DNA of 53,291 nucleotides from Cryobacterium cryoconiti (GCF_004403065.1 NZ_SOHA01000009.1:63358-116648), one strand, 5' to 3'. Counted from the stretch's first letter, positions 16,984 through 27,024 are shown. The notes: a model not told the origin generated them from the sequence alone. Numbers and translations: made by a program.

Positions 16984-17930
16984 ATGAGCAGTGTCATCGA
17001 GACCCGAGGCCTGGACAAGCGCTTCGGCCGAGTGCCGGCCCTCGACGGCCTCGACCTCACGGTCACAGCCGGCGAAGTCCACGGCTTCCTCGGCCCGAAC
17101 GGGGCCGGCAAGTCCACCACCATCCGCATCCTCCTGGGGCTGTATCGCCCGAGCGGAGGATCCGCCACAGTCTTCGGCCAGAACCCGTGGACGGATGCCG
17201 TCGCCCTCCATCGCCGCATCGCCTACGTGCCCGGGGACGTGAGCCTGTGGCCCAATCTGTCCGGCGGCGAGGCCATCGACCTGCTCTGCCGGTTGCGCGG
17301 CGGAACCGTGGATGCCGCTGCCTACCGGGCACGTCGCGCGCGCCTCGTCGATGCCTTCCAGCTCGACCCCACCAAGAAGGGCCGCACCTATTCGAAGGGC
17401 AACCGGCAGAAAGTCGCGCTCATTGCAGCCCTGGCTGCCCCGGCAGACCTGTTCATCCTCGACGAGCCGACCTCGGGGCTCGACCCCCTGATGGATGCCG
17501 TCTTCCGCCGGGAGCTGCAAGCGGCGACGGGGGCGGAGCAACGGTTCTGCTCTCCAGTCACATCCTCTCCGAGGTGGAGCACCTCTGTGACCGGGTGAGC
17601 ATCATCCGGGCCGGCCGCATGGTGGAGACCGGAACCCTCACCCAACTGCGGCACCTCACCCGCACCGAGGTCACCTTCGCCAGCACAGGGCTGACCGACG
17701 CCGACCTGGCCGGGCTGGCCGCGCGCATCCCTGCCGCTCACGACCTCGTCCCCGGCCACGGAGGCCGCGTGAGCTTCACGGCCGACAGCGAGGCGTTGCC
17801 CGAGATGCTGCCCGTGCTCGCCGCGCTGCGCGTGCAGGGCCTGACCATCGCGCCGCCGTCGCTCGAGACCCTGTTCCTGCGGCACTATCACGAGGATGCC
17901 CCGGTTCCCACGGCCGGAACCCGGTCGTGA
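16984..17930 (+). pseudogene. ABC exporter ATP-binding protein, frameshifted
   Basis: ATP-binding subunit of an ABC exporter, broken by a single-base frameshift. The first frame (from 16984) encodes Walker [10 protein letters not shown], a degenerate signature TYSKGNRQK (SKGNRQKV in place of LSGGQ) and Walker [14 protein letters not shown], then runs out of register near 17529-17533. The next frame carries on with the H-loop [16 protein letters not shown] to the stop at 17928-17930. Adding one G to the run of five Gs restores an unbroken family sequence. It may be a sequencing error, a real pseudogene, or a phase-variable or slippage site. The stop overlaps the permease start (GTGA), so the pair was built as an operon. 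Confidence 0.85.
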
Positions 17931-19612
17931 GCTCGGGACTCCGCACGGCCTCGCCCACCGGGACCCCCGGACGACGCCGGAGCACCCTCGGTCCCCTGCT
18001 GCGCCTGCGTATCCGGCGTGACCGCATACAGCTGGCGATCTGGATGGCCGCTTTCTTCGGGCTTGCCCTGTTCGCCGTCTCGGCCGTCGACGCGAGTTTC
18101 GGCACGATGGCCGAACGCGAGGGGCTGATCCGAATCGCGGTCGGCTCCCCGACCATCCTGATCTTCCGCGGGGAGCCGCAGGGAACGGATGCCGACGCGG
18201 TCATCTTCTTCCTCCTCTTCGCGTTCCTGGCCACGCTGGTGGCCTTCATGAGCTCGTTCCTCGCCGTGCGCCACTCCCGGGCCGAGGAGGAAGCGGGCCG
18301 ATCCGAGCTCATCTCGGCGACGCCGGCGGGCCGGCTCGTGCCGTTGCTTGCCACGACCGTGCACGGGATCGGTGCTGCCGTGGCCGCCGGGGCGGCCGTG
18401 AGCCTGGGTTTCCTGATCGGGGGACTGGACCCTGCCGGCACGATCACCACCGGCGCCGCCATCGCCGCCACCGGGATCGCCTTCCTCGGGGTAGGGCTCC
18501 TGGCCGGCCAGGTGATGCGCACCTCGCGCGGGGCGAACGGCCTCGGCGCGGCCCTCATCGCCCTCGCCTATACCCTGCGGGCGCTCGGTGACGCCGGCGG
18601 CACCGCATCCGCCGACGGTCTGAGCCTGACCAGCGCCTGGCCGAGCTGGCTGTCACCCATCGGCTGGGGACAACAGACGGATGCCTTCACCGAGAACCGG
18701 CCGGCTCCCCTCCTGCTTTCCCTGGCACTGGCCGCCGTGCTCTTCGCCGTGGTCGGGCTGCTGCAATCCCGGCGCGACCTAGGCTCCAGCCTCGTCGGGG
18801 AGCGGCCCGGCCCGGAGCGGGCCGCGCGAACGCTCAGCGGCAGCCTCGGCCTGGCCTGGCGTCAGCAGCGCGCGCCTCTGGCCGGTTGGGCTCTCGCCGG
18901 CCTCGCGTTCGGTCTCCTCGCCGGGACTCTGGGCGAAACAGTGGTCGAGCTGGTCGAGTCGAGCGCGCAGGTCGGGGACACGCTGGCACGGATGGCCGGA
19001 GGCCGGGCGTCAATCATCGACCTGTACACGAACACCATCTTCGGACTGGTGAGTGTGATCGCGGCGGCGGCGGCAACCCAGGCGATGATCCGCCTGCGGC
19101 AGGAGGAGGCCAACGGTTCGGCCGAGCTCCTGCTCGCTCTGCCGCTACGCCGCGACCGCTGGTTTGCCGACTACCTCCTTGTGGGTTCCATCGCCGTCGC
19201 ACTGGTGCTCCTCGCGGCGACCGGGGGAGCAGCCGCCGGTCTCGTCTGGTCGTCCGGGGCCGCGGGAACCGTGGACACGGCCGACCGGGTGGCCAGCGCC
19301 ATGGCCTCCGGGGCCGCGCAGGCACCCGCAGCCCTGCTCGTCCTGGCGATCGCGGCCCTGCTCGTCGCGATGGTGCCGCGGTTCAGTGCGGGCCTCAGCT
19401 GGGGCGTGCTGCTGACCGCCGGGTTCATCGGCGAGTTCGGCGAACTCTTCGGTCTGCCGGACTGGCTGCTCAACCTGTCCCCGTTCACGCACACACCCGT
19501 GATCGGTGCTGCCGATGTGGACTGGAGCGGAGCCGGGTGGATGCTGGGCCTCGCCCTGGTGGGCGGCGTGCTGGCCTTTGTGGGCATCCGTCGCCGGGAT
19601 TTGGCACTGTGA
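17927..19612 (+). CDS. ABC exporter permease, antibiotic-exporter type
   Basis: 561-residue integral membrane protein with about 12 hydrophobic segments in two similar halves. It resembles actinobacterial permeases annotated as exporters of polyketide antibiotics (TnrB3/COG3559 type), whose ATPase partner is encoded just upstream, as here. Conserved-looking pieces include AEEEAGRSELISATPAGR in the first half and RQEEANGSAELLLALPLRR in the second. The GTG at 17927 overlaps the ATPase stop. If the ATPase frameshift is real, this permease may be without its motor unless frameshifting rescues it. Confidence 0.85.
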   Translation: MSSGLRTASPTGTPGRRRSTLGPLLRLRIRRDRIQLAIWMAAFFGLALFAVSAVDASFGTMAEREGLIRIAVGSPTILIFRGEPQGTDADAVIFFLLFAFLATLVAFMSSFLAVRHSRAEEEAGRSELISATPAGRLVPLLATTVHGIGAAVAAGAAVSLGFLIGGLDPAGTITTGAAIAATGIAFLGVGLLAGQVMRTSRGANGLGAALIALAYTLRALGDAGGTASADGLSLTSAWPSWLSPIGWGQQTDAFTENRPAPLLLSLALAAVLFAVVGLLQSRRDLGSSLVGERPGPERAARTLSGSLGLAWRQQRAPLAGWALAGLAFGLLAGTLGETVVELVESSAQVGDTLARMAGGRASIIDLYTNTIFGLVSVIAAAAATQAMIRLRQEEANGSAELLLALPLRRDRWFADYLLVGSIAVALVLLAATGGAAAGLVWSSGAAGTVDTADRVASAMASGAAQAPAALLVLAIAALLVAMVPRFSAGLSWGVLLTAGFIGEFGELFGLPDWLLNLSPFTHTPVIGAADVDWSGAGWMLGLALVGGVLAFVGIRRRDLAL

Positions 19613-19630
19613 CGCCTTGGCTCGAGCACC

Positions 19631-19680
19631 GCGGGTCTCGACGGGCTCGACCACCGCGGGTCTCGACACGCTCGACCACC
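19631..19680 (-). repeat. Two tandem copies of the dispersed repeat (25-bp period)
   Basis: Two 25-bp copies (19631-19655, 19656-19680), differing at two positions, with core TCTCGAC-N3-CTCGACCACC. They sit between the ABC permease stop and the M13 peptidase promoter. Confidence 0.9.
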
Positions 19681-19696
19681 GCCGAGGTGCAGCGAA

Positions 19697-19702
19697 TAGG
19701 GT
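19697..19702 (+). promoter_or_regulatory. candidate -10 box for the M13 peptidase gene
   Basis: TAGGGT, six nt before the ATG at 19709. The six nt are GGAGGT, so the start could be used either with a ribosome-binding site or as a leaderless start. Confidence 0.4.
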
Positions 19703-19708
19703 GGAGGT

Positions 19709-21673
19709 ATGACTGACCAGGGGACCGCATCCGGAATCGACCGCACCGAACTCGACCTGGAGGTGCGTCCGCAGGACGACCTCTTCCTGCACGTGAACGG
19801 CCAGTGGATCGCCCGGAGCGAGATCCCGTCCGACAAGGCCCGCTGGGGTTCGTTCTACCTTCTCGCCGAGGAGTCGGAGAAGGCCGTGCGCGAGATCATC
19901 CTCGAGGCCCAGACGGCCGCCCCCGGCACGGAGGAACGCAAATTCGGCGACCTCTACGCCAGCTTCATGGACGAAGCCCGCGTCGAGGAGCTCGGCGCCA
20001 CCCCGCTCGCGGCCGACCTGGCCACCGTCGACGCCGTCACCTCCCTCCCCGAACTGCTCGGCACCCTCGGCCGCCTCGAGCGCGCGGGCGTGTCCGGCGC
20101 TTTCGGGCTCTTCGTCGACAACGACCCGGGCAACCCCGAACGCTACCTCGTCTTCGTCGAGCAGGGCGGGCTCGGCCTGCCCGACGAGTCCTACTACCGC
20201 GACGAGAAATCCGCGTCTATCCGCGCGGCCTACCAGGCGTTCCTTGAACGGATGTTCGGTCTCGCCGGCGTCCCGGACGCCGCCGTCCGCGCCGAGCGGG
20301 TCTTCCTGCTCGAAACCGAGCTCGCCACCCACCACTGGGACAAGGTGCGCTCCCGCGACAGCGAGAAGACCTACAACCTCAAGACCTGGGGCCAGGTGAC
20401 GGCGCTGGCCGCCGGCGCCGACCTGCACCTCTGGCTCGAAGGACTCGACGGACCGGCGGGCGCACTCGACGAGGTCGTCGTGCGCCAGCCCAGCTTCGTG
20501 ACCGGGCTGGCGGAGATGCTCACGGACGACCAGCTCGAAGGCTGGAAGGACTGGCTGCGCTGGCAGATCATCCGTTCCGGCGCGGCGTTCCTCTCGAGCG
20601 ATTTCGTCGAGTCCAGCTTCGACTTCTACGGCCGCACCCTGACCGGCACGCCCCAGCTGCGCGAGCGGTGGAAGCGCGGTGTCTCCCTGGTCGAGGGTGC
20701 TCTCGGCGAGGCCGTCGGCCGCATCTACGTGGAGCGCCATTTCAAGCCCAGTGCGAAGGCGAGCATGGACGTGCTGGTGGCCAATCTGGTCGAGGCCTAC
20801 CGTCGCAGCATCACCGACCTCGAATGGATGACCGCGGAGACGCGGGCCCGGGCGCTCGACAAGCTCGAGAAGTTCACCCCCAAAATCGGCTACCCGGCCA
20901 CGTGGCGCGACTATTCGACCCTCACGATCGACCCTGCCGACCTGATCTCGAACGTGCGCGCCACGAGCGAGTTCGAGTTCCAGCGCGAACTCGGCAAGAT
21001 AGGCAACCCGCTCGATCGTGACGAGTGGTTCATGACCCCGCAGACCATCAACGCGTACTACAACCCGGGGTTCAACGAGATCGTTTTCCCGGCCGCCATC
21101 CTGCAGCCGCCGTTCTTCGACGATGCCCGAGACTCCGCCGCCAACTACGGTGCGATCGGTGCCGTGATCGGCCACGAGATCGGCCACGGCTTCGATGACC
21201 AGGGCTCGAAGTACGACGGCACCGGGCTGCTCACCGATTGGTGGACCGAAGAAGACCGCACGGCCTTTGAGGAACGCACCAGCTCCCTGATCGAGCAGTT
21301 CAACGCGCTCGCCCCGAAACAGGTTCCCGAGCACTTCGTCAACGGTGCACTCACCATCGGCGAGAACATCGGCGACCTCGGCGGTCTCTCCATCGCCTGG
21401 AAGGCCTACCTCATCTCCCTCGACGGCCAGGAGCCGCCCGTGATCGACGGCTTCACCGGCGCCCAGCGGTTCTTCCTCTCCTGGGCGCAGGCCTGGCAGC
21501 TCAAGATGCGCGACGAGGAGGCCATCCGTCTGCTCTCGATCGACCCGCACTCGCCCAACGAATTCCGGTGCAACCAGATCGTGCGCAACATCGACGAGTT
21601 CTACACGGCGTTCGGTGTCACACCCGACGACGCTCTCTGGCTGGACCCGGAGAAGCGCGTTACGATCTGGTGA
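19709..21673 (+). CDS. M13-family zinc metallopeptidase (PepO/neprilysin-like)
   Basis: 654-residue gluzincin peptidase. The zinc motif is HEIGH with ligands His489 and His493, the third ligand Glu552 is in ENIGD, and NAYYNP, the substrate-binding motif, is present. The C-terminal NEFRCNQIVRN stretch with the conserved Arg is intact. No signal peptide or membrane anchor is seen, so it is probably a cytosolic oligopeptidase like PepO, cutting short peptides. Full length for the family. Start ATG at 19709. Confidence 0.95.
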   Translation: MTDQGTASGIDRTELDLEVRPQDDLFLHVNGQWIARSEIPSDKARWGSFYLLAEESEKAVREIILEAQTAAPGTEERKFGDLYASFMDEARVEELGATPLAADLATVDAVTSLPELLGTLGRLERAGVSGAFGLFVDNDPGNPERYLVFVEQGGLGLPDESYYRDEKSASIRAAYQAFLERMFGLAGVPDAAVRAERVFLLETELATHHWDKVRSRDSEKTYNLKTWGQVTALAAGADLHLWLEGLDGPAGALDEVVVRQPSFVTGLAEMLTDDQLEGWKDWLRWQIIRSGAAFLSSDFVESSFDFYGRTLTGTPQLRERWKRGVSLVEGALGEAVGRIYVERHFKPSAKASMDVLVANLVEAYRRSITDLEWMTAETRARALDKLEKFTPKIGYPATWRDYSTLTIDPADLISNVRATSEFEFQRELGKIGNPLDRDEWFMTPQTINAYYNPGFNEIVFPAAILQPPFFDDARDSAANYGAIGAVIGHEIGHGFDDQGSKYDGTGLLTDWWTEEDRTAFEERTSSLIEQFNALAPKQVPEHFVNGALTIGENIGDLGGLSIAWKAYLISLDGQEPPVIDGFTGAQRFFLSWAQAWQLKMRDEEAIRLLSIDPHSPNEFRCNQIVRNIDEFYTAFGVTPDDALWLDPEKRVTIW

Positions 21674-21747
21674 CCTCAGCGCTCCACCCGTGAGCTACCG
21701 TGAGGTCGGGGACCAGTAGCCCGAATCTACGTAAGGACCTGCCCACC

Positions 21748-22656
21748 GTGGCCATTTCATCCCAGGAATCAGAGCGTCGGTCGCGCCATTCCGCGCTGCG
21801 GCGGGGTCGGCACGGCGGAACGGCGGCGGCGGCGAACTTCGGCCGCGGGTTCCAGGCGCTGGGTGACCTGGCGGTCGACGGGGTGCAGGTCTCGGCCCGC
21901 GCCACCGACCTGGTCACCGGCCGGGTCCTGTTCTCCGTGGACGACCACGTGGTCATGCCCACGGCCGGCATCGGCACGGTGCTGCTCCTGATCGAGGTGG
22001 CCGCCCGGCTCCGGGACGCCAACTTCGGTGCGTACACGATCCTGGATCGCAGCGCCGCCGATTCGGTGGCCGGTTCCGGGCTCTGGCAGCACCTGCAGGC
22101 ACCTTCGCTTCCGGTAGCGGACCTTGCGGCCCTGGTCGGGGCCGCGAACGACAACCTGGCCACCAACGTGCTGCTCCGTGCGGTCGGCCTCGACGCCGTG
22201 CGCGCCCGCGCCGAGCAGCTCGGGCTCAGCCGCACCGCCCTGCTCGACCTCGTGCGCGATCGGCGCGGCCCCGACGACGCCCCGCAGCTCTCGGTCGGCA
22301 GCGCCAAGGAGCTCACCTGGCTGTTCACCGCGCTGGCGCGCGGCGAGATCGTCGACGCCGAGGCGAGCGAGCGCGTGATCGGCTGGCTGTCGCTGAATTC
22401 CGATCTGTCCATGGTGGCCGGCGCCTTCGGCATCGACCCCCTCGCCCACCGCGCCGGCGACCACGGACTGCTGTTGGTGAACAAGACCGGAACGGATGCC
22501 GGCGTCCGCAGCGAGGTCGGCATCCTGCGCGGTCCGCGCGCAGGCGTGACCTATATGGTCTCGATGTCCTTCGCCGACACCCGCCTGTCGTCCCGGCTGG
22601 CGGTGCTCGACGGCATGCGTGCGGTTGGCCTCGACCTGCTGGAGTACGTGCACTGA
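21748..22656 (+). CDS. Class A beta-lactamase-fold protein lacking the SxxK motif
   Basis: 302-residue protein with a serine beta-lactamase-like fold. The KTG box (Lys246-Thr247-Gly248, VNKTGTDAG) is clear, and an NDN in place of SDN occurs at 134-136 (ANDNLATNVLL). The active-site S-x-x-K is not there: the aligned stretch reads PTAGIGTVLL (71-80), with Gly at the Ser place and Thr at the Lys place. It has no signal peptide. It is therefore probably not a hydrolase of the known type and may be a binding or structural protein. GTG start at 21748 after AAGGA. Its end faces the DUF466-cstA genes across a terminator. Confidence 0.8.
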   Translation: MAISSQESERRSRHSALRRGRHGGTAAAANFGRGFQALGDLAVDGVQVSARATDLVTGRVLFSVDDHVVMPTAGIGTVLLLIEVAARLRDANFGAYTILDRSAADSVAGSGLWQHLQAPSLPVADLAALVGAANDNLATNVLLRAVGLDAVRARAEQLGLSRTALLDLVRDRRGPDDAPQLSVGSAKELTWLFTALARGEIVDAEASERVIGWLSLNSDLSMVAGAFGIDPLAHRAGDHGLLLVNKTGTDAGVRSEVGILRGPRAGVTYMVSMSFADTRLSSRLAVLDGMRAVGLDLLEYVH

Positions 22657-22679
22657 GTTCGATGAACGCCGATTAAACG

Positions 22680-22710
22680 TCGCTGCCCCCGCACGAGGCA
22701 GGGGCAGCGA
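22680..22710. terminator. bidirectional hairpin between convergent genes
   Basis: TCGCTGCCCC (22680-22689) pairs perfectly with GGGGCAGCGA (22701-22710) around an 11-nt loop. It lies between the convergent ends of the beta-lactamase-like gene and DUF466. Confidence 0.7.
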
Positions 22711-22736
22711 TGCGGGTGGTGCGTCCGGTCAGGCGG

Positions 22737-22982
22737 CTAACAGCACCGGCCCTGGGGGTTCACGTCCTGGCGGTCGGTCTGGTCTCGCCAGAACTCGCGT
22801 TCCGTCATCATCACCGGCCTGCCGCAGGCGGCGGCATCCGGGTCATGAACGGAGTGCTCGTGGGCGTCGTCCAGCGCGTCATGGTGGGCCTTGTACTTGT
22901 CATAGGCGTCCTCACCCATGACCCCCCTCATGAACCAGGCGAAACCCTTCGCGCCCTCACGGACGCCGGCGAGGAGACTCAT
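22737..22982 (-). CDS. YbdD/YjiX (DUF466) small protein
   Basis: 81-residue protein of the DUF466 family, recognised by the C-terminal TEREFWRDQTDRQDVNPQGR stretch ending in Cys-Cys. The family is regularly encoded directly after cstA/btsT-type pyruvate or peptide transporters and appears to assist them; the mechanism is not settled. The ATG at 22982 overlaps the cstA stop (ATGA), so translation is coupled. Confidence 0.92.
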   Translation of the reverse strand: MSLLAGVREGAKGFAWFMRGVMGEDAYDKYKAHHDALDDAHEHSVHDPDAAACGRPVMMTEREFWRDQTDRQDVNPQGRCC

Positions 22983-25273
22983 CGGCGGGGCACCTTCTTC
23001 GCCTTGTCCAGCTTGGCCTGGGCGATCTGGGCATCCCAGCGCACGGCCAGCTTCTTCTCCTCCGGGGTGGCGACGAAACCGGACGGGGCGAACATCTGCG
23101 ATGCCACCGCGTCATCCTCGTTGGTGCCGAAGTTGCGGCTCTTGTAGGACTTCCAGGTGGCCTGAGCGGCGGTGACCATCACGATGATGGCCAGCACGAC
23201 GAACAGGATCGAGAGGATGCCCTGCACCATCGTGTTACGCACGACGGCTTCCATTGCTTCGACGGTCTTGGCCGTTCCGAAGCTGGTGAGCCCGTCATCC
23301 AGGGCCTTCGAGAACGCCCGGTTCTGGGCGAAGTAGCCCACGTTGGGAACGGTCGAGAAGATCTTCAGGAACGACGCGTAGATGGTCACGACGGCGGCGA
23401 AGGTCAGCGGCAGCGCCACGACCCAGATGTACTTGAACAGCCCGCGCTTGGCCACGATCGCCAGGCAGACCGCCAGGGCGATGGCCGCGAGTAGCTGGTT
23501 CGCGATCCCGAACAGCGGGAACAGGGTGTTGATGCCGCCGAGCGGGTCGGTGACGCCCATCACGAGCACGGCGCCCCAGGCTGCGACCATGATGCCGGTC
23601 GTGACCCAGGCGCCCAGACGCCAGGAGGTGTTCTTGAACTTCGGGAAGACGTTGCCGAGGCTGTCCTGCAGCATGAACCGGGCCACGCGGGTGCCGGCGT
23701 CGACGGCGGTGAGGATGAACAGCGCCTCGAACATGATGGCGAAGTGGTACCAGAACGCCATCATTCCCGAGCCCCCGGCCACCTGCTGCATGATGTTGGC
23801 AAGGCCGACCGACAGGGTCGGGGCGCCGCCGGTGCGGGACACGATGGTCTCCTCGCCCACATTCTTCGCGGTCTCGGTGAGCATCTCGGGGGTCAGGTTG
23901 ACGCCGGTCAGGCCAAGGCTGTTCACGAACGTGACGGCACCCTCCACGGTTCCGCCGGTCAGGGCCGGCGAGGAGTTCATGGCGAAGTAGATTCCGCGGT
24001 CGATCGACAGCGCGGCGACGAGCGCCATGATGGCGACGAACGATTCCATCAGCATGCCGCCGTAGCCGATGAAGCGGGTCTGACGTTCCTTCTCGATCAG
24101 CTTCGGCGTCGTGCCGGAGGCGATCAGGGCGTGGAAGCCGGAGAGGGCACCGCAGGCGATGGTGACGAACAGGAACGGGAAGAGCGAGCCGCTCACCACG
24201 GGGCCGCCGCCGTTCACGAACTCGCTGGTGGCCGGGGCCGAGATCTCGGGGCGGACGACGATGATGGCGAGTGCCAGCATCCCGATCGTGCCGATCTTCA
24301 TGAAGGTGGACAGGTAGTCCCGGGGGGCCAGCAGCAGCCAGACCGGGAGGATGGCGGCCACGAAGCCGTAGACGATGATGCCGATCGCGAGGGGCAGCGG
24401 GTCGATGGCGAAGAAGGTCGAGCCCCACTCGGTGTCCGCGATCATGCCGCCGCCGATGATGGCGGCCAGCAGCAGCACGAAGCCGATGACCGAGATCTCG
24501 GTGACCCGGCCGGGGCGGAAGAAGCGCAGGTAGACGCCCATGAACAGGGCGATCGGGATGGTCATCGAGACCGAGAAGACGCCCCAGGGGCTGTCGGCGA
24601 GAGCGTTGACCACGACAAGGGCGAGAATGGCCACGATGATGACCATGATCGCCAGGGTGGCGATGAGGGCGGCCGTGCCGCCCACCTTGCCGAGCTCGTC
24701 CCGGGCCATCTGGCCCAGGGAGCGTCCGCCGCGGCGCATCGAGAAGAACAGCACCAGGTAGTCCTGCACCGCGCCGGCGAACACGACGCCGACGATGATC
24801 CAGATCGTTCCGGGCAGGTAGCCCATCTGGGCGGCCAGCACGGGGCCGACGAGCGGTCCGGCGCCGGCAATGGCGGCGAAGTGGTGGCCGAAGAGAACCC
24901 GGCGGTCGGTGGCCGCGTAGTCCTTGCCGTCGGCCTTGTACTCGGCCGGCGTCGCGCGCCGGTCATCCGGGTGCAGCAGGTGCTTCTGGATGTAGTTGGA
25001 GTAGAAGCGGTAGCCGATCAGGTAGGTGCAGACGGCGGCGAAGACGAACCAGATGGCGTTGACGGTCTCGCCGCGGACCACGGCGAGCATCACCCAGCTC
25101 AGCCCGCCGAGCAGGGAGATACCGCCCCAGATCGCAATCTTCAAGGGGGTCCAGTGTGCCTCTTCGGCATCGTGCGTGGTCTGGTCGAGGGCAACGGGCA
25201 ACAGGAGGGGATCCCGGTCCAGTTCCTCGCCCCGCTTCGGTGAATCGTGTGGCGTGCGGGGCTTGGTGCCCAT
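22979..25273 (-). CDS. cstA: Carbon starvation protein CstA, pyruvate/peptide transporter
   Basis: 764-residue CstA-family carrier with about 16 to 18 membrane segments. Typical blocks include DRRVLFGHHFAAIAGAGPLV (residues about 117-136) and the central GFHALIASGTTPKLI. CstA and its relative BtsT import pyruvate, CstA possibly also peptides, when preferred carbon is short. I choose ATG at 25273, preceded by GGAGAG; the same frame is open to 27028, but that extension is antisense to glyS and is a shadow. It is transcribed divergently from glyS, with a 165-nt gap that contains no other gene. Confidence 0.94.
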   Translation of the reverse strand: MGTKPRTPHDSPKRGEELDRDPLLLPVALDQTTHDAEEAHWTPLKIAIWGGISLLGGLSWVMLAVVRGETVNAIWFVFAAVCTYLIGYRFYSNYIQKHLLHPDDRRATPAEYKADGKDYAATDRRVLFGHHFAAIAGAGPLVGPVLAAQMGYLPGTIWIIVGVVFAGAVQDYLVLFFSMRRGGRSLGQMARDELGKVGGTAALIATLAIMVIIVAILALVVVNALADSPWGVFSVSMTIPIALFMGVYLRFFRPGRVTEISVIGFVLLLAAIIGGGMIADTEWGSTFFAIDPLPLAIGIIVYGFVAAILPVWLLLAPRDYLSTFMKIGTIGMLALAIIVVRPEISAPATSEFVNGGGPVVSGSLFPFLFVTIACGALSGFHALIASGTTPKLIEKERQTRFIGYGGMLMESFVAIMALVAALSIDRGIYFAMNSSPALTGGTVEGAVTFVNSLGLTGVNLTPEMLTETAKNVGEETIVSRTGGAPTLSVGLANIMQQVAGGSGMMAFWYHFAIMFEALFILTAVDAGTRVARFMLQDSLGNVFPKFKNTSWRLGAWVTTGIMVAAWGAVLVMGVTDPLGGINTLFPLFGIANQLLAAIALAVCLAIVAKRGLFKYIWVVALPLTFAAVVTIYASFLKIFSTVPNVGYFAQNRAFSKALDDGLTSFGTAKTVEAMEAVVRNTMVQGILSILFVVLAIIVMVTAAQATWKSYKSRNFGTNEDDAVASQMFAPSGFVATPEEKKLAVRWDAQIAQAKLDKAKKVPRR

Positions 25274-25438
25274 GATCTCTCCTTTGAGGTGCCCGCAACG
25301 TCTGCGGAAATCCTTAGCAAGGCTAACAGCTTGGCGGCAGTTTCCGGACGGACGCCTAAAATGGGCTGAGCGCCGTTCGGCTTCGGTCTGTTCACCGTGC
25401 TTTCCAGTTTTTCCGCCCTCTCGACCATTGGAGCCACC

Positions 25439-26824
25439 GTGGCCGCCCTGTCCCGCCTCGATTCCGTCATCGCCCTTGCCCGCCACCGCGGGTTCGTGTT
25501 CCAGGCCGGTGAAATCTACGGTGGATCGCGGTCCGCCTGGGACTACGGACCCCTCGGTGTGGAGCTCAAGGAGAACATCAAGAAGCAGTGGTGGCGCTTC
25601 ATGGTCACCAGCCGCGACGACGTGGTCGGCCTTGACTCCTCGGTGATCCTTCCCCGCAAGGTGTGGGAGGCATCCGGTCACGTCGAGGTTTTCAGCGACC
25701 CGCTGGTCGAGTGCACGAGCTGCCACAAGCGCTTCCGTGCCGACCACCTCGAGGAGGAATTCGAGGAGAAGAAGGGCCGCCCGCCCGAAGGCGGCATCGA
25801 CGGCATCCCCTGCCCGAACTGCGGCAACCGGCACATCTGGACCGAACCGCGCGCCTTCTCCGGCCTGCTCAAGACCTACCTCGGCCCGGTCGACGACGAG
25901 GCCGGCATGCACTACCTGCGCCCGGAGACCGCGCAGGGCATCTTCGTCAACTTCGCCAACGTGTTGCAGGCGGCCCGCATGAAGCCGCCGTTCGGCATCG
26001 GCCAGATCGGTAAGAGCTTCCGAAACGAGATCACCCCGGGCAACTTCATCTTCCGCACCCGCGAGTTCGAGCAGATGGAGATGGAATTCTTCGTCGAGCC
26101 CGGCACGGATGAGACGTGGCACCAGTACTGGATCGACCAGCGGATGAACTGGTACACGGGCCTCGGCATCAACATCGACAACCTGCGCCTGTTCGAACAC
26201 CCGGCCGAGAAGCTGTCGCACTACTCCAAGCGCACCGTGGACATCGAGTACCGCTTCGGTTTCAGCGGCAGCGAGTTCGGCGAGCTCGAGGGTGTCGCCA
26301 ACCGCACCGACTTCGACCTCAAGACGCACGCGGAGGCATCCGGCAAGGACCTCTCCTACTTCGATCAGACGAAGAACGAGCGCTGGGTGCCCTATGTGAT
26401 CGAGCCCGCGGCCGGACTCACCCGTTCGCTGATGGCGTTCCTGGTGGACGCCTACCACGAGGAGGAAGTGCCCAACGCGAAGGGCGGCGTCGACAAGCGC
26501 ACCGTGCTCAAGCTCGACCCGCGGCTCGCGCCGATCAAGGTCGCCGTGCTGCCCCTGTCGCGTAACGAGGCACTCTCGCCGATGGCGAAGTCCCTCGCGG
26601 CGCGGCTGCGCGAGTCCTGGAATGTGGACTTCGACGACGCCGGCGCCATCGGCCGCCGTTACCGCCGCCAGGACGAAATCGGCACCCCGTACTGCGTCAC
26701 GGTCGACTTCGACTCGCTCGACGACCAGGCCGTCACCGTGCGCGACCGCGACTCCATGGCGCAGGAGCGCGTGCCCCTCGACGAGCTCGACGCCTACCTC
26801 GCCGTGCGTCTCCGCGGCGCCTAG
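25439..26824 (+). CDS. glyS: Glycyl-tRNA synthetase, homodimeric type
   Basis: 461-residue class II aminoacyl-tRNA synthetase of the alpha2 type, charging tRNA-Gly. Motifs: the N-terminal [20 protein letters not shown], a zinc-finger-like insertion with CTSCHKRF and CPNCGNRH, motif 2 ([20 protein letters not shown]), and the anticodon-binding domain at the end. The usual start of the family corresponds to GTG at 25439, preceded by GGAG with 6-nt spacing; the frame opens earlier at 25397. Followed by a minisatellite and a long inverted repeat. Confidence 0.96.
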   Translation: MAALSRLDSVIALARHRGFVFQAGEIYGGSRSAWDYGPLGVELKENIKKQWWRFMVTSRDDVVGLDSSVILPRKVWEASGHVEVFSDPLVECTSCHKRFRADHLEEEFEEKKGRPPEGGIDGIPCPNCGNRHIWTEPRAFSGLLKTYLGPVDDEAGMHYLRPETAQGIFVNFANVLQAARMKPPFGIGQIGKSFRNEITPGNFIFRTREFEQMEMEFFVEPGTDETWHQYWIDQRMNWYTGLGINIDNLRLFEHPAEKLSHYSKRTVDIEYRFGFSGSEFGELEGVANRTDFDLKTHAEASGKDLSYFDQTKNERWVPYVIEPAAGLTRSLMAFLVDAYHEEEVPNAKGGVDKRTVLKLDPRLAPIKVAVLPLSRNEALSPMAKSLAARLRESWNVDFDDAGAIGRRYRRQDEIGTPYCVTVDFDSLDDQAVTVRDRDSMAQERVPLDELDAYLAVRLRGA

Positions 26825-26831
26825 CGTCCCT

Positions 26832-26989
26832 CCGCCTGCTGACGCCTGCCGCCTGCCGTCTGCCGCCTGCTGACGCCTGCCGCCTGCCGTCTGCCGCCTG
26901 CTGACGCCTGCCGTCTGCCGACGCCTGCCGGCCGCGGCTCCTGCTCGGCTTCTGCTCGGTGCCGCCGGTGCCTGCTCGGTGCCGCCGGT
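26832..26989. repeat. GC-rich minisatellite downstream of glyS
   Basis: Two complete 31-bp units (26832-26862, 26863-26893) are followed by a shortened 24-bp unit (26894-26917) and a 14-bp remnant. All are made of CTGCCGC/CTGCCGT/CTGACGC words. A separate 18-bp direct repeat (26952-26969 and 26972-26989, CTGCTCGGTGCCGCCGGT) follows at once. It lies within the 374-nt gap between glyS and hemA (26825-27198), which holds no gene. Confidence 0.93.
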
Positions 26990-27024
26990 CACGTCCACAT
27001 CCGGGCGTGGCCGGCTGTTTCTGC

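Noticed and set aside
19145..21550. 801-codon minus-strand frame opposite the M13 peptidase
   Set aside because: The peptidase on the plus strand has all motifs; the antisense frame is a codon-bias shadow without recognisable domains.
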